DNA of 64,000 nt from Alviniconcha marisindica. Lineage: Eukaryota; Mollusca; Gastropoda; Provannidae. Each line of letters begins with the position of its first letter. Position 1 is the stretch's first letter. Positions 29,239 through 42,143 of this stretch are shown in pieces. The position numbers and the translations under genes were made by a program. The stretch spans positions 287,501-351,500 of the forward strand of contig JABMCL010001742.1 of the NCBI GenBank assembly GCA_018857735.1. Direction: 5' to 3'. The notes beneath the pieces were generated by a model. The model worked only from the letters and a program-made list of their open reading frames with translations. It had not been told where the DNA came from and searched no databases.

Positions 29239-32200
29239 GGGATTTGTAGTGACAAAACAATGTGATCAGTAAGCAGTCAGAAATAAATCTGAATAGCCTG
29301 ATCATCTTGGCAGATGCAAGGGTAAACCCCCCCCTGTGTTTTAGTCTTCGAAATGTACAGCAGAATTTGTTTTGGCCAAGATCACTATAACTGAGCTAAC
29401 CTTGGGCAGTGCAGCTTTGTTGACCTGTGAAAGTTTTCGCAGGCTGCTGAGATCCTGCTGGAAGGCGATGAGCTCCATCTGAGTGGCAGGCTTGTCTCCC
29501 TTGTCTCCTGGCTGGGACATTTCCCACAACTCGGTGCGGGTGGCGAGCAACCAGTCGCACAGCAACAGCTGGACCGCCTGCAACACAGCCAGGAAAAGAA
29601 TAGCATCATGTGTAAGGTGGAATCGCACACACACACACACACATTGTCTGAAAGGACTTGAAAGTAAATGGTATCTTTAGCAAAATACACCTGGCATTTC
29701 TACAAATGCAACAACTGTGTAGACACCACAGTGCAGCCAAATTTGCAGATTTGTTGTTGTTGGTGGTATTTTTTTGCGTATCCATTATTAAACTTCTGCC
29801 CTGTAATATTGCAAACATCCAGCTAAATCACCTGTAACAGTCACAGCTCAGTGAAACAACAACCCAAACCAAAACAGTATTCGAAGCGGAAAATGAACCC
29901 ACATTCTTTAGAAATATGTCTTCTGAGAAAAACTTTGGCTGTACACATATTACAAACAAATAAGATGGAAAATGTTTATGGTATAACAAAAAGTGCAACC
30001 ACCTTCAAAAACCAAAGGAAACCACCACATCCTGAGAACCTAGCAAACCTCATCTGAGGGGAAACAAACAACAAAAAAACAATCATCACCAAGCCACATA
30101 CTTGCCACTGGAAAACTCCAAAACTTCATTAGGATATATCACAACTGTTCTCCCCCAACAATTAGACCCAACAAGCTACCTAATTCTAATAATCTGTCAA
30201 CTGCACCAGCTGGCTTCATGTTGATAGTGCATGCCCTGGTATTTGCACTGCAGATGCATTGCATGTGTTTGACCTGATGCAATGCAACCTCAATGCACAA
30301 CCATGACACGCAAGTTCAGCCACAGCAAAGTAAACTGGAATTCCAGACTCCACAACAAGATTTTATTTTCTTGCTTGGTAAAGACAATCTTTTTTCTTTT
30401 GGTTGCAAGAAACACTGGCACGCTAATATAAAAGCTTCAATGTATACTCAGTTAACCACCGGCAGAACACAGGAACAGAGCCTCCTTCCACCTAAGCTCC
30501 GACAGAATCTGGACTGACAAACTCAAAGTAACCTATATTCTCAGCACAGAGATGCATCCAGCCCTCAAACAACTTTCAATGCAACAGTCACACCAAATGA
30601 TTAGACCTCTCTCTCCCTGTAACCACCACATGTCCTTAAACACAAACTCGAAAGTTTTAAGAATGCAAAACCTCGTAAAGCACTGTAGTCGTGGTCACTG
30701 TCAACACATGAAATGGTTCATCATAAAAATGACAATCAGTACATGAAAATCACACACGCAATTTCCTTGCACCACAAGTTAGCTACCTTGACAGTGTTTC
30801 GCTCTTCCTCAGGGTAGATCAGTTTGAGGCTTTCTCGCAGCAGACGGCCTGCACGGTCACACTGGCGCAAGGTGAAGCGCATGCGACTGCTATCTGGCTG
30901 CATCATAACTGATTTGCGAGCTTTGTAGGCCAGGTAGACTGCTCGAGGCAATGGGTCACTGCAACAAGTCGAGGTACAAGGTCATTTTCTTTGTCAACGT
31001 ACCTCTCTTTTCTTCCCAAATGCAGGTTCAACATTATTAAACAACTTTCTGTAATTGGCAAGACTTGTTCTTGCTTTAGTTTTAAGATGACATCAACTGC
31101 TATTTCTCAGTCCTACACAAGTTATAAGATGATGCAGACTTACTGCTTCTCTGAGAATCCAGAACTATAAAATGTCCTTACTCAAGTCTTGGGATTCGGA
31201 ATATTGCCTTAGCTACTGCCCAGAATTCTGCTGTCACAGTCTTCTTCTGTCACAGACAGTGAATCAGACACTTAACTTCCAATTTCTTCTTTTTCTGTAT
31301 TCCCAAGCTGACTCGAGATTTGACTATTTTATTTCTCCCCAACATAGTTAAGCAAGTTGAAGACATGCATATCTTTAAAATATTGGCAACAATTTGAAAA
31401 AAAAATGTTTTCAAGCAAGGGCATAGATGGAGTTTTGAACTGGTTTGATAGATTTGTATGGAGTCATCCCAATCTAACCTACATGATCAAGTGACCATTA
31501 AATATGGAACTAATCCAGACAAGATTAGTTTTTTTTATCTTAAAAAAAAAGGGAAAAAATACAACTTCTGCAAACATCAAATACATGTACACATCACTGG
31601 TGCACACACACATCAAAAGAGCTATGCACTTACTCAGATGCTTGCAGCTGTGTGGGGAAAACATCAAGGAGGGAGTAACTGCGGGCTGCATTCTCGTCAT
31701 CACCACTCAGCCAATAGAATGCAACGGACACCACAGCTGCCCACCACTGCGACACCTCGTCAACCACTGTGAACAGTCAGGTCAACATGTTTGGTTAGAA
31801 AGTGTCCCCAAACAAACTAATCTCAACCATGTTTGACCCCCAATCCACTAATGTGATTTGGAAGCATTGTATCTTCAAAAATGTTTCAGCATCTTGCCTC
31901 AGGCTCGAAACACTACTACCAGAACCACCCTAGCCCCATTCCTACCCCCAGTGAAAAGGGAACCCACCACCTTCCCTGACATCAACTCATCCTATAACCT
32001 GCAAGGCAAGAGGGTGGCAGAGGGGACACATTTCCAGAAAAGCTGATCTGAAGCAGTCCACGACAGTGAAAAGGTTGAGGTACACTTACAATACCCCCCC
32101 CCCCCCCCCCCCGCAATTAAAAAAATGGTTGGCGGATGTCTCAGAAGAGATGGGGGAATGGGAGAACTGCGACTGGTCTAAGCACCACCTGTGAACAGCT

Positions 32201-34247
32201 GACTGTATTTTGGGTACATGGTTTAGTTCATCCAAGTCATCAGTGCATGGAACTTTCACCTGCACATTACCAAAGCCAACTGTACAATGTGGCCAGCCTA
32301 CCTGGTGCAGATGACATGCAGACTGCAGCCGACACAGAACCGTCATTTCTACTGATGCAGGAACACTCCACCAACAGCTGGGTGTACTGCATGGCTTCTG
32401 AAGGCTTGGATTTTCTGAAAACAAAAAGAGGTGAACTCACATCAGCACTGCATGTCCTGTGGGTATGCACACTCCTTTTGGGTTGGCACCCACACATACC
32501 CTGTACTACATGTACATATTTATGTTTATGTGCATTTTTCCTTGCTTGTGGTCTTCAACATGAAAAAAGATCACATCACTGATTATTTACCAAAGATAAG
32601 CTCAGCGTTTTTTTCAAATAACAATACACAAAACAGCTTCTCATAAAATTACTTGAAGAAAAAATACATACATCTATGGAGGCACAGAACACTCACCCAA
32701 AAGGATCATGAGGGGCCACAAGAGAGAACAAGCTCTTCTCCAGCAGGTGTTCCCTGAAAGCCTGCGTCACTTTTGCCAATGGATCCACTGCAACAGAGAT
32801 TTCAACATTCATTTACACAGCCCTGAACAGCTCCCACAGGAGCAAAATATTCCCATGTCAGTCAAATACTTTTATGGTCCTACCAACAAGCTTAATAGTC
32901 AAAAATAATGGATAGCTTTACATAGCGCACATCTCTCTGCAGAACATAACTCAACACAAAAGCACCGCTTGTACAGGGCACTATGCTTGAACCTGCTCCC
33001 AAACAATCATCACTGCAATTATATGCGACAATGAAAAAGCACCCTACTTTCTAGAATGGGAACAACTAGAACACGTGCAAAGCAATCCCCCTTTAACAAC
33101 AAAAGTAAGTAACTTGGTGTGTTTTTATGCCCAGTCAACCATTATGGTTATATCAGGGTGAGACAACAAAAACCAACACAAAAACATTCTAGGTCTTGTG
33201 TAGGAACGTAAATCCGACCTTTGGAGCCACTGCTGGAGAGAATGGAGGAGGAGCTGGTGTCCACAGGCTTGCCATGCACAAAGAAGCTGTGGCCCTCAGG
33301 GTGCAGAAGCCACTGGATGTTGGGAGGCACCTGGTCCCCACCCCGGGTACATACGCGGCGGGCCCGACTCAGGAAGTAACGCTGCAAGCAGACAGGAACA
33401 CATCATTCCTCTCTCTCTCATAAATGCATTTATTTCAGTTGAGTGATATGGGAAGGTCTCATTCTTCAGCTTCTTGTGGTTTGGATTGCTTGGAATCATT
33501 GTTGTTTTCCACTTGTGGTGTCTCAACGTAGGTGTATTTTAATCTGAATTCTCTAAAGTGTGCCAAGCTCTATCTTTACATTAGAGGTTTGTGCTTCACA
33601 AATACATTACCATTATTACTTACACATTTAAAGTTATTCCAGCTTCTTTTGGAAGAGTGCCAAAAATCCCCCTGCCTGGAACACTTACCGCCATGAAATG
33701 CAAGCGGTCTGGCAGAGCAGCCTTGACCTGCAGGGCACTGGTGGCGTAGATCTCTGCCAGCAGCCAGCGAGGAATGCTCTCCTTGGCTGCCTCTCCCATG
33801 TTGACTCCACACAGCGCCAGGTTCAAGCCCCACAGGCTGCCTCCCTTCAGATGACCTGGACACCAAGTTACGCCTTGTACTTTATTTGGTGTAATTCCCT
33901 CACCTCTCGACTCCAATCTACCACTTTTAGTACTGAAACAACTTGAAGCAAATATTTCAAGCAACAAGGGGCCATTTCACGTTTCTAAACATCACCAGGA
34001 ATGGTGGTGACCGAGTACTGCTTTCCCTGAAAATTATGCCAGGTGGGGTCAAAGGTGGGGTCAAAGGGCAATGCCCCTTGTGGGGGTCTGGGAGCAAAGC
34101 AAAGCCAGAGCAAAGCCAGTCGTGACTGTTCAAAACCAGCACTGAACAATTTCTGTGCATGCGCCAAATGTTTTGTTGTTCTGTTTTTTAGCCATGTGCA
34201 TGGTTCAGCATGCAATCTGTGAACCTGTACGAGTGTTTAATTTGTGT

Positions 34248-34278
<31 letters not shown>

Positions 34279-37200
34279 GAAAATAAAAAGCTGCAGCAGT
34301 CTCACCAGTAAGGTGCAGCTGGTTCAGCTGGTGATAGACCAGGGCAGCATCACGAGCCGACTCCTTCACCTCTGCAGTCTGGATGCGGGAGCTGCGCAGG
34401 CCTCCTGCACGTGCAGCCAGCCAGCGACCCAGGTACAGGCGGTGAAGGACCTGACGAAACAGTTGCCACAGGATCCCTGAAATGGTGTCAGTCATCGATG
34501 CTGGTAGTGGGCGCCCAAGTGCCTGCAGGCAGCGGCGAAGTTGCTGACCAGCTGCCGAGTAGTCACCCTGAAAATGTGATGTACTGCCGCTGTTAGAGAC
34601 ATTTGGAAGAGAAACTTAAGGGCATCTCATAAACATTTAAAAGTGTGCATTTTGAAAAACATGTCCCCTCTGTTTTCATCTTTACAGCAACTGACTCTTC
34701 TTGTTTTTGTTAAAGGGCATCTTGACAGTCTCTAAATCTAGACAAGCAAATTATGCTGAACCAAACTGCACACACACACACAACCCTAACAAAACAAACA
34801 GCCACCAAAACAAAAACAAAAACAAACTATTTTTGTGCCTACCTGCACTATCAAGACTACATCATACAACCCACATCTCTGCTACTACACACACTACAAA
34901 TATAAACAGATGACACAAAAACAAACTCACCCTCTCCATGTCCACCTCAGCCTGACGTCGATGCCTCCAGTAGCTGACTGATGCAGTGGTGTTTTTACGG
35001 GTGACAGGTTCACCATACACCAACACCTTGGCCAGCACCACACCTACCACCACAGCATTCAGCAACCACAGGAACACCTTGGGGAACAGCCACGAGGATA
35101 CCGTTTCCATCCAGCCTGGACAAGAGTGGTAGCAGCAACCATGAAACATGCCAGTCCGTTTTCATTTCCAGCATAGCAGAGGCATGAAATTCCAAATAAA
35201 GTGCATGTAGTCTGAAATGCTACAGTGTCCTTTAACACAAGACTACAATGGTTAGAATGTGGAGACTTCCATGCTCTTCAACTTTATATATTGCTGAAAC
35301 ATTTCACACCAGCTTGGATACAATGGCCACACAGGATTTCTTCCAAACTGACCCGACATTATCCAAGTAAGTGTGCCAACCAGCTTCTCCCATTTCCAAC
35401 AAGGGCACCACTCCTCTGCACCCATTTTTCTTCTTTTGAAATTGAACTGTTTGAAGCAGTACAGCAAAACCCCTCTTGCAAGACCAGTGCGAGGTTTTCA
35501 TCCATGAACCCCTCACCAAGGACCTCCCCTCTTCAGACCACCATTGCTTGAATTTAGACTGATTTCAAAACATATTCGTTGTACTACCATGCTTCTGAAT
35601 AGCATCTTTAACTGAGGGTAGAACTATCTATTTCACATGCCAACTGCCTGTCCCTTTCTCTGCAGTTACGATCATGCCATCATCAACCAAACTTTCTCCA
35701 TCCACTTTTGGCCTATGTATATTACAGCTGCTTGAAGGCAGCAGCCAAAGTGGTAGTTCCACATTTCTATGAACCTCTCACTTTCATTACAGCTTGCACA
35801 AAGCTGGGTGATCATTCACAATCCTCCATTTCCTTTCCATCCTCAAACTGTGAATATTCTAAATATAACCACAATATAAAACCCACAGGTAGCTGCAGCA
35901 GATAGAGGAAAATCAGCAACACCCTGCAACAATGCTAGACTTCAGAATCAAGAAAAATAACTCCTCAGGTTTCTGGCAGTACCAAGAACCAGCCATGACA
36001 AAATGCCACAACCTGTCCTCAATCAACACTTGGCTACATCTTCCTCCCTTGGATTTTACAGTGCTTCACTACACACTCTAAACATGGAATGGCACTGCCT
36101 ACATCAAGGTAAAAATTAACAAGTCAAACGAGCTCACCTCGAGTCGAATCTTCCTCAAAGCCCAGGAGAGTTCGTCCAGCGTGACCAGAAGAGTCCACTG
36201 CTCCCTGGAGCTGTGACGCAAACAGCATGTTGACTGGATTGAATGCCAGGACACCAAACATGAAGACACACAGAGCCAGGCGAGAACGATCCAACATGCC
36301 CTGCCCCAATCCAAAGCTGCTGGACGAGTCCTGCATGGAATCTGAAACAGCGATAGACACACAAATCAAAACACCTCTCATCATCAGAGCAAACAACACA
36401 GCACATTTATGTAAGTGTATCCTTGCTTAACATATTTCAAGCATGTTTTCTATTTCATGTATAGCAATAAAGACATCCTGAAATTCATCAGCATTTAATT
36501 TATTCTGGACAGTATACAAACACCATTCAAAGTCAACATTTTTTTTCTTTTCAACTTTCTTCAATGAACTGGGACTGAAACATGAACAATACAACATGTT
36601 AATTCTTCTCCCAAAGCAAATCAACTGATTCAGTGCCTGCTGTGCCGCTTACCATCCATATCATCAAAGACTGGGCTGCTGGGGGCAGACGTATCGCTCT
36701 GAGGAGGAGTGCTCAGTGGAGAGTTCTGGTCAGAACTCGGTGGCGTCAATGCAATTGCAGACAGGTCAAGGTTCTCTCCACTCTTCAGCAGGTCTTCAAT
36801 GTCTGCAAAGATGAACATTCACAGATATGAAAACTGCTTCCGACATCATTTACGAACTCTCTTCCTCTGCTTTTTTTTTTTTAACACTACATAAAGGACT
36901 GTTTGTAATCTGGATCTGTAATTGTACACCTTTGAATGTTACCAAATATTTCAATGGGTGTCATCAGCACTTCTGAGCTAAAAAACAACCCCCAAAATGA
37001 CACACTCCCATTCATTTAAATGCAAAATAAAAATATTTACAAATGCAAAACCCAAGTAGCAACAAATACACACGAAGCACACAATACAGAAAAACTCACT
37101 TTGTTTCTTCAAGGCAAGTTTGAGAGCCATGTTCTCCTGCTTCAGACGGTTATTGGAGTTCTGAAGGTAGTGGATGAAATCAATGGCTTTTCTCAGGATG

Positions 37201-40200
37201 GCTGACTTGTTCAGCTGAAAACAATCAGAAAGTCAGTTTTGATAACAACGTTCAATTTCCTTCTCATTGTTGCAAAATCTTTTGAGACAATTGTCAGCAA
37301 CACTCGTTTTATACTGTTGCAAAATCTGTTGAGACAATTGTCAGCAACATCCATTTCAATGTCATACTAACAACAAACTTTTGCATAAATGCTGCATTTT
37401 TTCAGCATCAACAGTCTTTGTGGTGCATCTCAGGAATATAGGTATGATGCACAGTAATATATTAGGATACATTCTATACAGGGAACACATTTCATTTAAC
37501 ATGTGGATGAAATCACTCCAACTTCCACTGAGCACTAACTGAAATGTACACCTCAAAGGCTATAAACCTTTTCCTTCCACATATGTAGTACCCTAAAACA
37601 CACCTTTGCCTCTGTGCCAGCAACGAGATCCTTCAACTCAATTATCTTGTCGTTGATACTCAGGCGATAGCGCTTCTCAATCGCATTGTGTGCGGTCCGC
37701 TTCTCTCCTTTGCACTTCATCTTGGGGGTGGAGCTTAGGCGGTTGATGGGCATTTTGTCTCCATCCACAACCTGCACTGGAATGCTGGTGGTCAGGATGG
37801 TGTTGCCGTTGGTTACCAGAGTCTGCATGGGGCTGGAAGAGACACTGGGGATGGTTGTGGGAGCAGGAGAAGGGGTGATGGTAGTGGGGTTGGCAAGGGT
37901 GACCGTGGTGGTGTCAGTTGTTGCTGCTGCCTGGTTGCTGCCAGTTATCTTGATCAGCTGAGATTGCAACAGCAACTGCAACACATGGGAAAGAGCCACT
38001 CAACTTCTGAGAACATGTAAAATTCTGCTGGTCAAAATCATAAAAATACAGATAAGCCCAGTCATCACACACGCAGATGCACTTGCAAGCAACTTTAGAA
38101 CAAAATGTCAGTTTTATATAAACTTTTGTTGTTGTCCATAATACATATATGTTATTGTTAACAAATTCAAGTGTCCATCTTGTGATGTTTTTAAGCCTCA
38201 TGCACCCGACACAAAAGCGAACAAATTTACTGATTACAATGCAAAACATATAAATAAATGAGTTAACTGTCATAATGTTACATTAACAATTAGCTGGAAC
38301 TTATTATTTGCAATTAAATAAGGAACCCCTTTTGCTCGCATATTGATAAAATAATATGCTACTAAAGCTGGAATGGAGTGATATTACCGCAGAGCAGTCC
38401 CACTGTAGCAAAAAAATAATTACCGTGCTTCACATGCTAATTGCTATAGAACAAAACAACTTGCTCTAAGATTGTAAGAAGAAGAAAAAGTTGCTAAAAG
38501 TGTAAAATATACATTTAAAAGTAAAAAAACAAAATGTGAACCAATTTCAACATGAATAAAAACAAATATACAGAAAAAAATGGAGCGAGATTAAGATGAA
38601 ATAAACTAAGCAAACACTGGAACTTATACATCACCATGAACTTTTCAACTGGCACTTTCAGAAAAACATTGTCTTCTAAGCGACAGTGATCCTAGAAAGG
38701 AAAGATGCATACATGTATGTATTAGTCTATTAGTATTACTTCAGTTGTGTCTTTTCATTTAAAAGTATTTAACAAATGGAACAGTTGCGTATTTTTAGGG
38801 TACCCCCCACCCCCCCAAACCATCCGAGTTTTGCTGCAAATCAAAAAAGGGGAGACAAATAATTTACCCAACGAAGGAAAAACCCACCCTAAGCAACAGC
38901 ATATGCACTTTTTCTCTCCTCTTTTTAAACTGGTGCCAAACCTGTAACACTAACAGAAGCTTATAGTTCTTTACCTGCTGCAGCTGCTGGAGGCTGACTT
39001 GACCAATGCTTTGAGTCGGCACTGCTGCCGGGGCTGCAGTGACCTGCACAGGCTGCGAGTTGACCACCTGCACCTGAGTGGAGGCCACCTGATGCACAGG
39101 CTGCTGTGCGGTGGCCGACACCTGTGTGCTGACAGGGGTAGAGGCGACCGTCGCAAGGGGCTGCTGCAGGATCAGCTTCAGCTGACGCTGGGTGTTCCCA
39201 GCTGCTACAGCACTGTTCTGAGCCACTTGAGTGATTGTCGTCATAGCCTGCTGCAGTTGCTGCTGCCTTTGCCGCTGCTGCTGCTGCTGAAGAAGCAATT
39301 GCTGCTGCAGCTGTTGTTTCTGCTTGGCCAGCTGGATCTGTTGTTGAAGCCGAGCTGCTGCCTGGTAGATCTGGTTGGCACTCGCACTCTGTGAGCTGTC
39401 ATTGAGCTCCAGCAGAGTCTTCAGAGCGGACTGAGATAGCTGTGATGAGAGAAGGGCAACAGCAGGGTCAAGTTCTGTGTCAGCAACAATGCCGCCATTT
39501 GTCACGGGGTCAGCTACAGACTCCTGCTTCACCACCTCTGCTGTCTCTTGCAACTCCAACAATGATTTGACAGCATTTGAGGAAAACTGCACTCCTGTCA
39601 GGTCTGCAGTTGGGGATGCAAGGTCAGGCTGTGCTTGAGTGAATGCCGAGAATCCAAGGTCTGGCTCCTGTTTGACCATGGGAGTAGAGGAAATGGTTGG
39701 AGGTCCAAGTCCAAAATGTGGGTCCTGAATGCCATCTTGTAATAATGGAGTGTCAAACAAGTCTGAGGCCTGAGGGAGCTCTCCGTTGATGTACTTGATG
39801 AGGTCAACATCTGCAGAAAGATGAATGCTTTCAAAACCACAATCAGATATGAAAGTTCTGGCAGAAAAAATGATTTTGATCTATTTCTCATCCAACAAAC
39901 TCTTGACTGGTCTTAACCCCCCCCCCCCCCCCCCCTTTTGTTTGCAAAAGTCTTCAAACCAGATCCAAAAACAAAACAAAAAAACTACATTACATCAGAT
40001 CAGTTAAAATCGGCTGCCTTAAAATAAAACAGAATCATTTTATACAAAGATCGAATCAAAGTCCAACTCACTGATCAATGCCAGAACTGCACCATGCACA
40101 ACTTGATTCACATTCCAGTTTCCATAGTTCTGACATGTCTTACAACGCCATTTAGTATTTGAGCAAATTAAATAAGACATTTACTCCTATTAAAAACAAA

Positions 40201-40715
40201 ACAAAAACAAACAAAAAAGGATGATTACTCATGATACAGTCGTTAGTTTGTAACACCAAATGTGTATAGTTGGATATAAATATATATAATGCGTTTTTTG
40301 ATTACGCTAGTAATGAAACCTTACAGATGTACAGGATGGAAACTCGATAGGAGATGAAAAACGTGTAACATCCAGGAACATTCCAAAATAATATCTCTTA
40401 ATATGTCTGTTCGTGTGTAAACTGCCCTCAATGTTCGTTACAAATGACCGTAGGAGGTTCGATCTAACTACTCGAATTCTTGTCCTTGTCCTCCAGGAAC
40501 GCGAACTGCGTTGGCAGACGACGCCGACTACAATCGATTAAAACAGACGTTTTTCTTTGAAACTAATGGACAAAACCTTCACAAATTACACACAGACTTA
40601 GCTCACCTTCTACTCCTCCAAATGTGCCAGAATCAAACTCGCCAGAATTCAATAAATCAGAGCCAAGATCAGAAAAACCCTCAGCGTCTGTCGACCAGTT
40701 CATCTGGTCGGCCAT
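28032..40715 (-). CDS. SREBF: Sterol regulatory element-binding protein (SREBP), 17 coding exons
   Basis: ER-membrane precursor of a bHLH-Zip transcription factor released by two-step Golgi cleavage to control lipid genes. Exons in transcript order: 40715-40607, 39810-38975, 37975-37604, 37214-37100, 36802-36653, 36341-36138, 35115-34931, 34567-34306, 33855-33689, 33381-33219, 32787-32697, 32414-32302, 31766-31634, 30958-30787, 29577-29401, 29002-28891, 28267-28032. Total 3597 nt, 1198 residues (vertebrate SREBPs about 1140), all phases closing. Visible: acidic N-terminus (1-40), Gln-rich block (exon 2), bHLH from about 406 ([14 protein letters not shown]) with the SREBP-specific Tyr at about 418, zipper 440-478, Ser/Pro-rich linker, S2P motif DRSR...LC (545-552), TM1 about 549-568, lumenal loop with S1P site RTLL (584-587), TM2 about 603-628, and a C-terminal regulatory domain with [17 protein letters not shown] and [11 protein letters not shown] blocks. 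The start ATG has a strong context (A at -3, G at +4). An upstream in-frame TTG was not used. It looks like a single-copy ancestral gene, not clearly SREBF1 or SREBF2. Confidence 0.96.
28525..28582 (+). repeat. Degenerate relative of the hairpin element
   Basis: It shares GGTTTTTAATGAACTGCTAACC and a terminal CATCAGGGCGAC with the dispersed family. It lies in the last SREBP intron. Confidence 0.35.
29203..29241. repeat. (GT)n followed by a 20-base G run
   Basis: A (GT)n tract runs directly into 20 consecutive G at 29222-29241 in an SREBP intron. Confidence 0.9.
32094..32112. repeat. 19-base C run
   Basis: A pure poly-C homopolymer in an SREBP intron. The transcript would carry poly-G. Confidence 0.9.
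33102..33164 (+). repeat. Dispersed hairpin element
   Basis: It reads AAGTAAGTAACTTGGTGTG, then ATGCCC, AACC, ATTAT, GGTT and GGGTGA. The outer stem is kept by G-T wobbles. It lies in an SREBP intron. Confidence 0.65.
37262..37352. repeat. Two-copy direct repeat in SREBP intron
   Basis: Two copies of GTTGCAAAATCTTTTGAGAC and ACAATTGTCAGCAACA, about 50 bp apart, with one or two differences. Confidence 0.8.
39917..39935. repeat. 19-base C run
   Basis: A poly-C homopolymer in the first SREBP intron. Confidence 0.9.
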
Positions 40716-40860
40716 GATGGTTTCTGTCTGAGGGTAGCGCCACGAGGCATTAACCAATCGCTGCGGAGAGGAGCATCGGATGATTTTTCGTCACAGCTCG
40801 TGCGTTCATTATTTATGCAAATATCACCGGAACCAAAATACGAAGGTCAGTAAAGCTAAA
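40716..40860 (-). promoter_or_regulatory. Presumed 5' UTR/promoter of SREBP
   Basis: This is the sequence directly upstream of the SREBP start. It contains a CCAAT pentamer (40754-40758) and an octamer ATGCAAAT (40815-40822) followed by ATCACCGGAAC. Vertebrate SREBP promoters use NF-Y (CCAAT) and sterol elements. The resemblance here is short and could be chance. The start site is unknown. Confidence 0.25.
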
Positions 40861-41751
40861 AGGGGATTCCGATCTTACCCAAAACAAGCTAATTTTAGAT
40901 TCCTGACACAGTGGCACGAGAAAGCCAAAACAGGTGACTGACGGCTAGGCAAATTTAAAAGTTCAACAATCCTTGGAAAGGAACACCTTTCAACAAATGT
41001 TTTGCAGTTGAAAGAAATTATCATAACTTTTACGGCTCATATTCAGCCTGTTGCGGCGTGATAAATTCATTAAAAGTGCAGCGTGTAGATTTTCCTGGTT
41101 TATTGTTTTCGTCAGTTAACATTGTGCTCAATATTCTATTTTCTCAGTGTTTATCTAGAAGGTTAGTTGGTGAGTTGCTGCTTTGAGCCCAGTCAACCAC
41201 AGGCTTTTGATGGAGTTTAATTAGTGTTCCTGCTAATTACCTAATACAACGTCGGATGGCAAGTAATTGTTTATAAAGTTTTCTCTGACGGTTAGTAAAG
41301 AAAAAAGAAAAAGAAAACAAAAGTGCGTACTGTCATTAGTAAGACTAAGAACCGCCTCTGTTTGTAACTGTAAGCTAGGATGCCCTTGTTTCAGCAGTCA
41401 TTTAGCTTGAACAATTTAGACTGAAATTTTGCACAAGTTGCTTTTGAAAACATAACCTTTTTAGTTTTTACATGTATGTGGATTACAATTAGATTTACAC
41501 ACTACTTAATAGGTCTAGACAGAGCTGTCTTTACTTTGGCTAGCTATTTTTGTTCCACGCAGATGGCGCTTTGTTTACACAGCATCTTCACAGTGTCACT
41601 GATTACATACTACCGCAAAAAACAGCAATGCTGTTGATCCTTACATATTTTGAATGGTTTTGTCGTGCTGTTCATTCAACAGATGCTTCCTTATCATTCT
41701 AATCTGTGCTTGTTGTTGTCCTGAGGTGACCCAGTGCAGTGGACAGGATGT
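40861..41751. other. Intergenic sequence, no gene
   Basis: AT-rich sequence with no coding signal. A degenerate hairpin-element relative lies at about 41160-41215 (GGTGAGTTGCTGCTTTGAGC, CCAGTCAACCAC). Confidence 0.4.
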
Positions 41752-42143
41752 TTAAAATAAATTACCTACTTCTTCTTCACAAAAAGTATTGAGACATGTA
41801 TATATATGGATACATGTATGTATAGCGGAACTGAAATCCACATTCAAGAATAATTTCTTCCCATTAGCAATTTGCTTGAGGAACAACATCCCACTCCACA
41901 CACCAGCTGCAGACTCTTCCCAGGCCTTCAGATCCACCAATGTGGCCTGGTTAAAATAAATTACCTACTTCTTCACAAAAAGTATTGAGACATGTATATG
42001 TATACATGTATGGATAGCGGAACTGAAATCCACATTCAAGAATAATTTCTTCCCATTAGCAATTTGCTTGAGGAACAACATCCCACTCCACGCACCAGCT
42101 GCAGTCTCTTCCCAGGCCTTCAGATCCACCAATGTGGCCTGGC
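41752..42143. repeat. Tandem duplication of a ~195-bp unit
   Basis: Copy 1 is 41752-41950 and copy 2 is 41951-42143, differing at only a few bases. On the minus strand each copy has the same open segment of about 45 codons (starting LVDLKAWEE, containing WSGMLFLKQIANGKK and FLNVDFSSAI). It looks like a duplicated coding fragment, possibly from a retroelement or an exon. The family is not recognised. Confidence 0.8.

Noticed and set aside
35225..35551. 108-codon plus-strand ORF
   Set aside because: It lies in an SREBP intron, with no recognised domain and no sign of selection visible from one sequence.
38999..39394. 131-codon plus-strand ORF rich in Leu
   Set aside because: It is the antisense shadow of the Gln-rich SREBP exon 2 (CAG/CTG-rich DNA).
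40716..40757. N-terminal extension of SREBP from 40757
   Set aside because: The upstream in-frame codon is TTG, not ATG. The ATG at 40713-40715 has a strong context.
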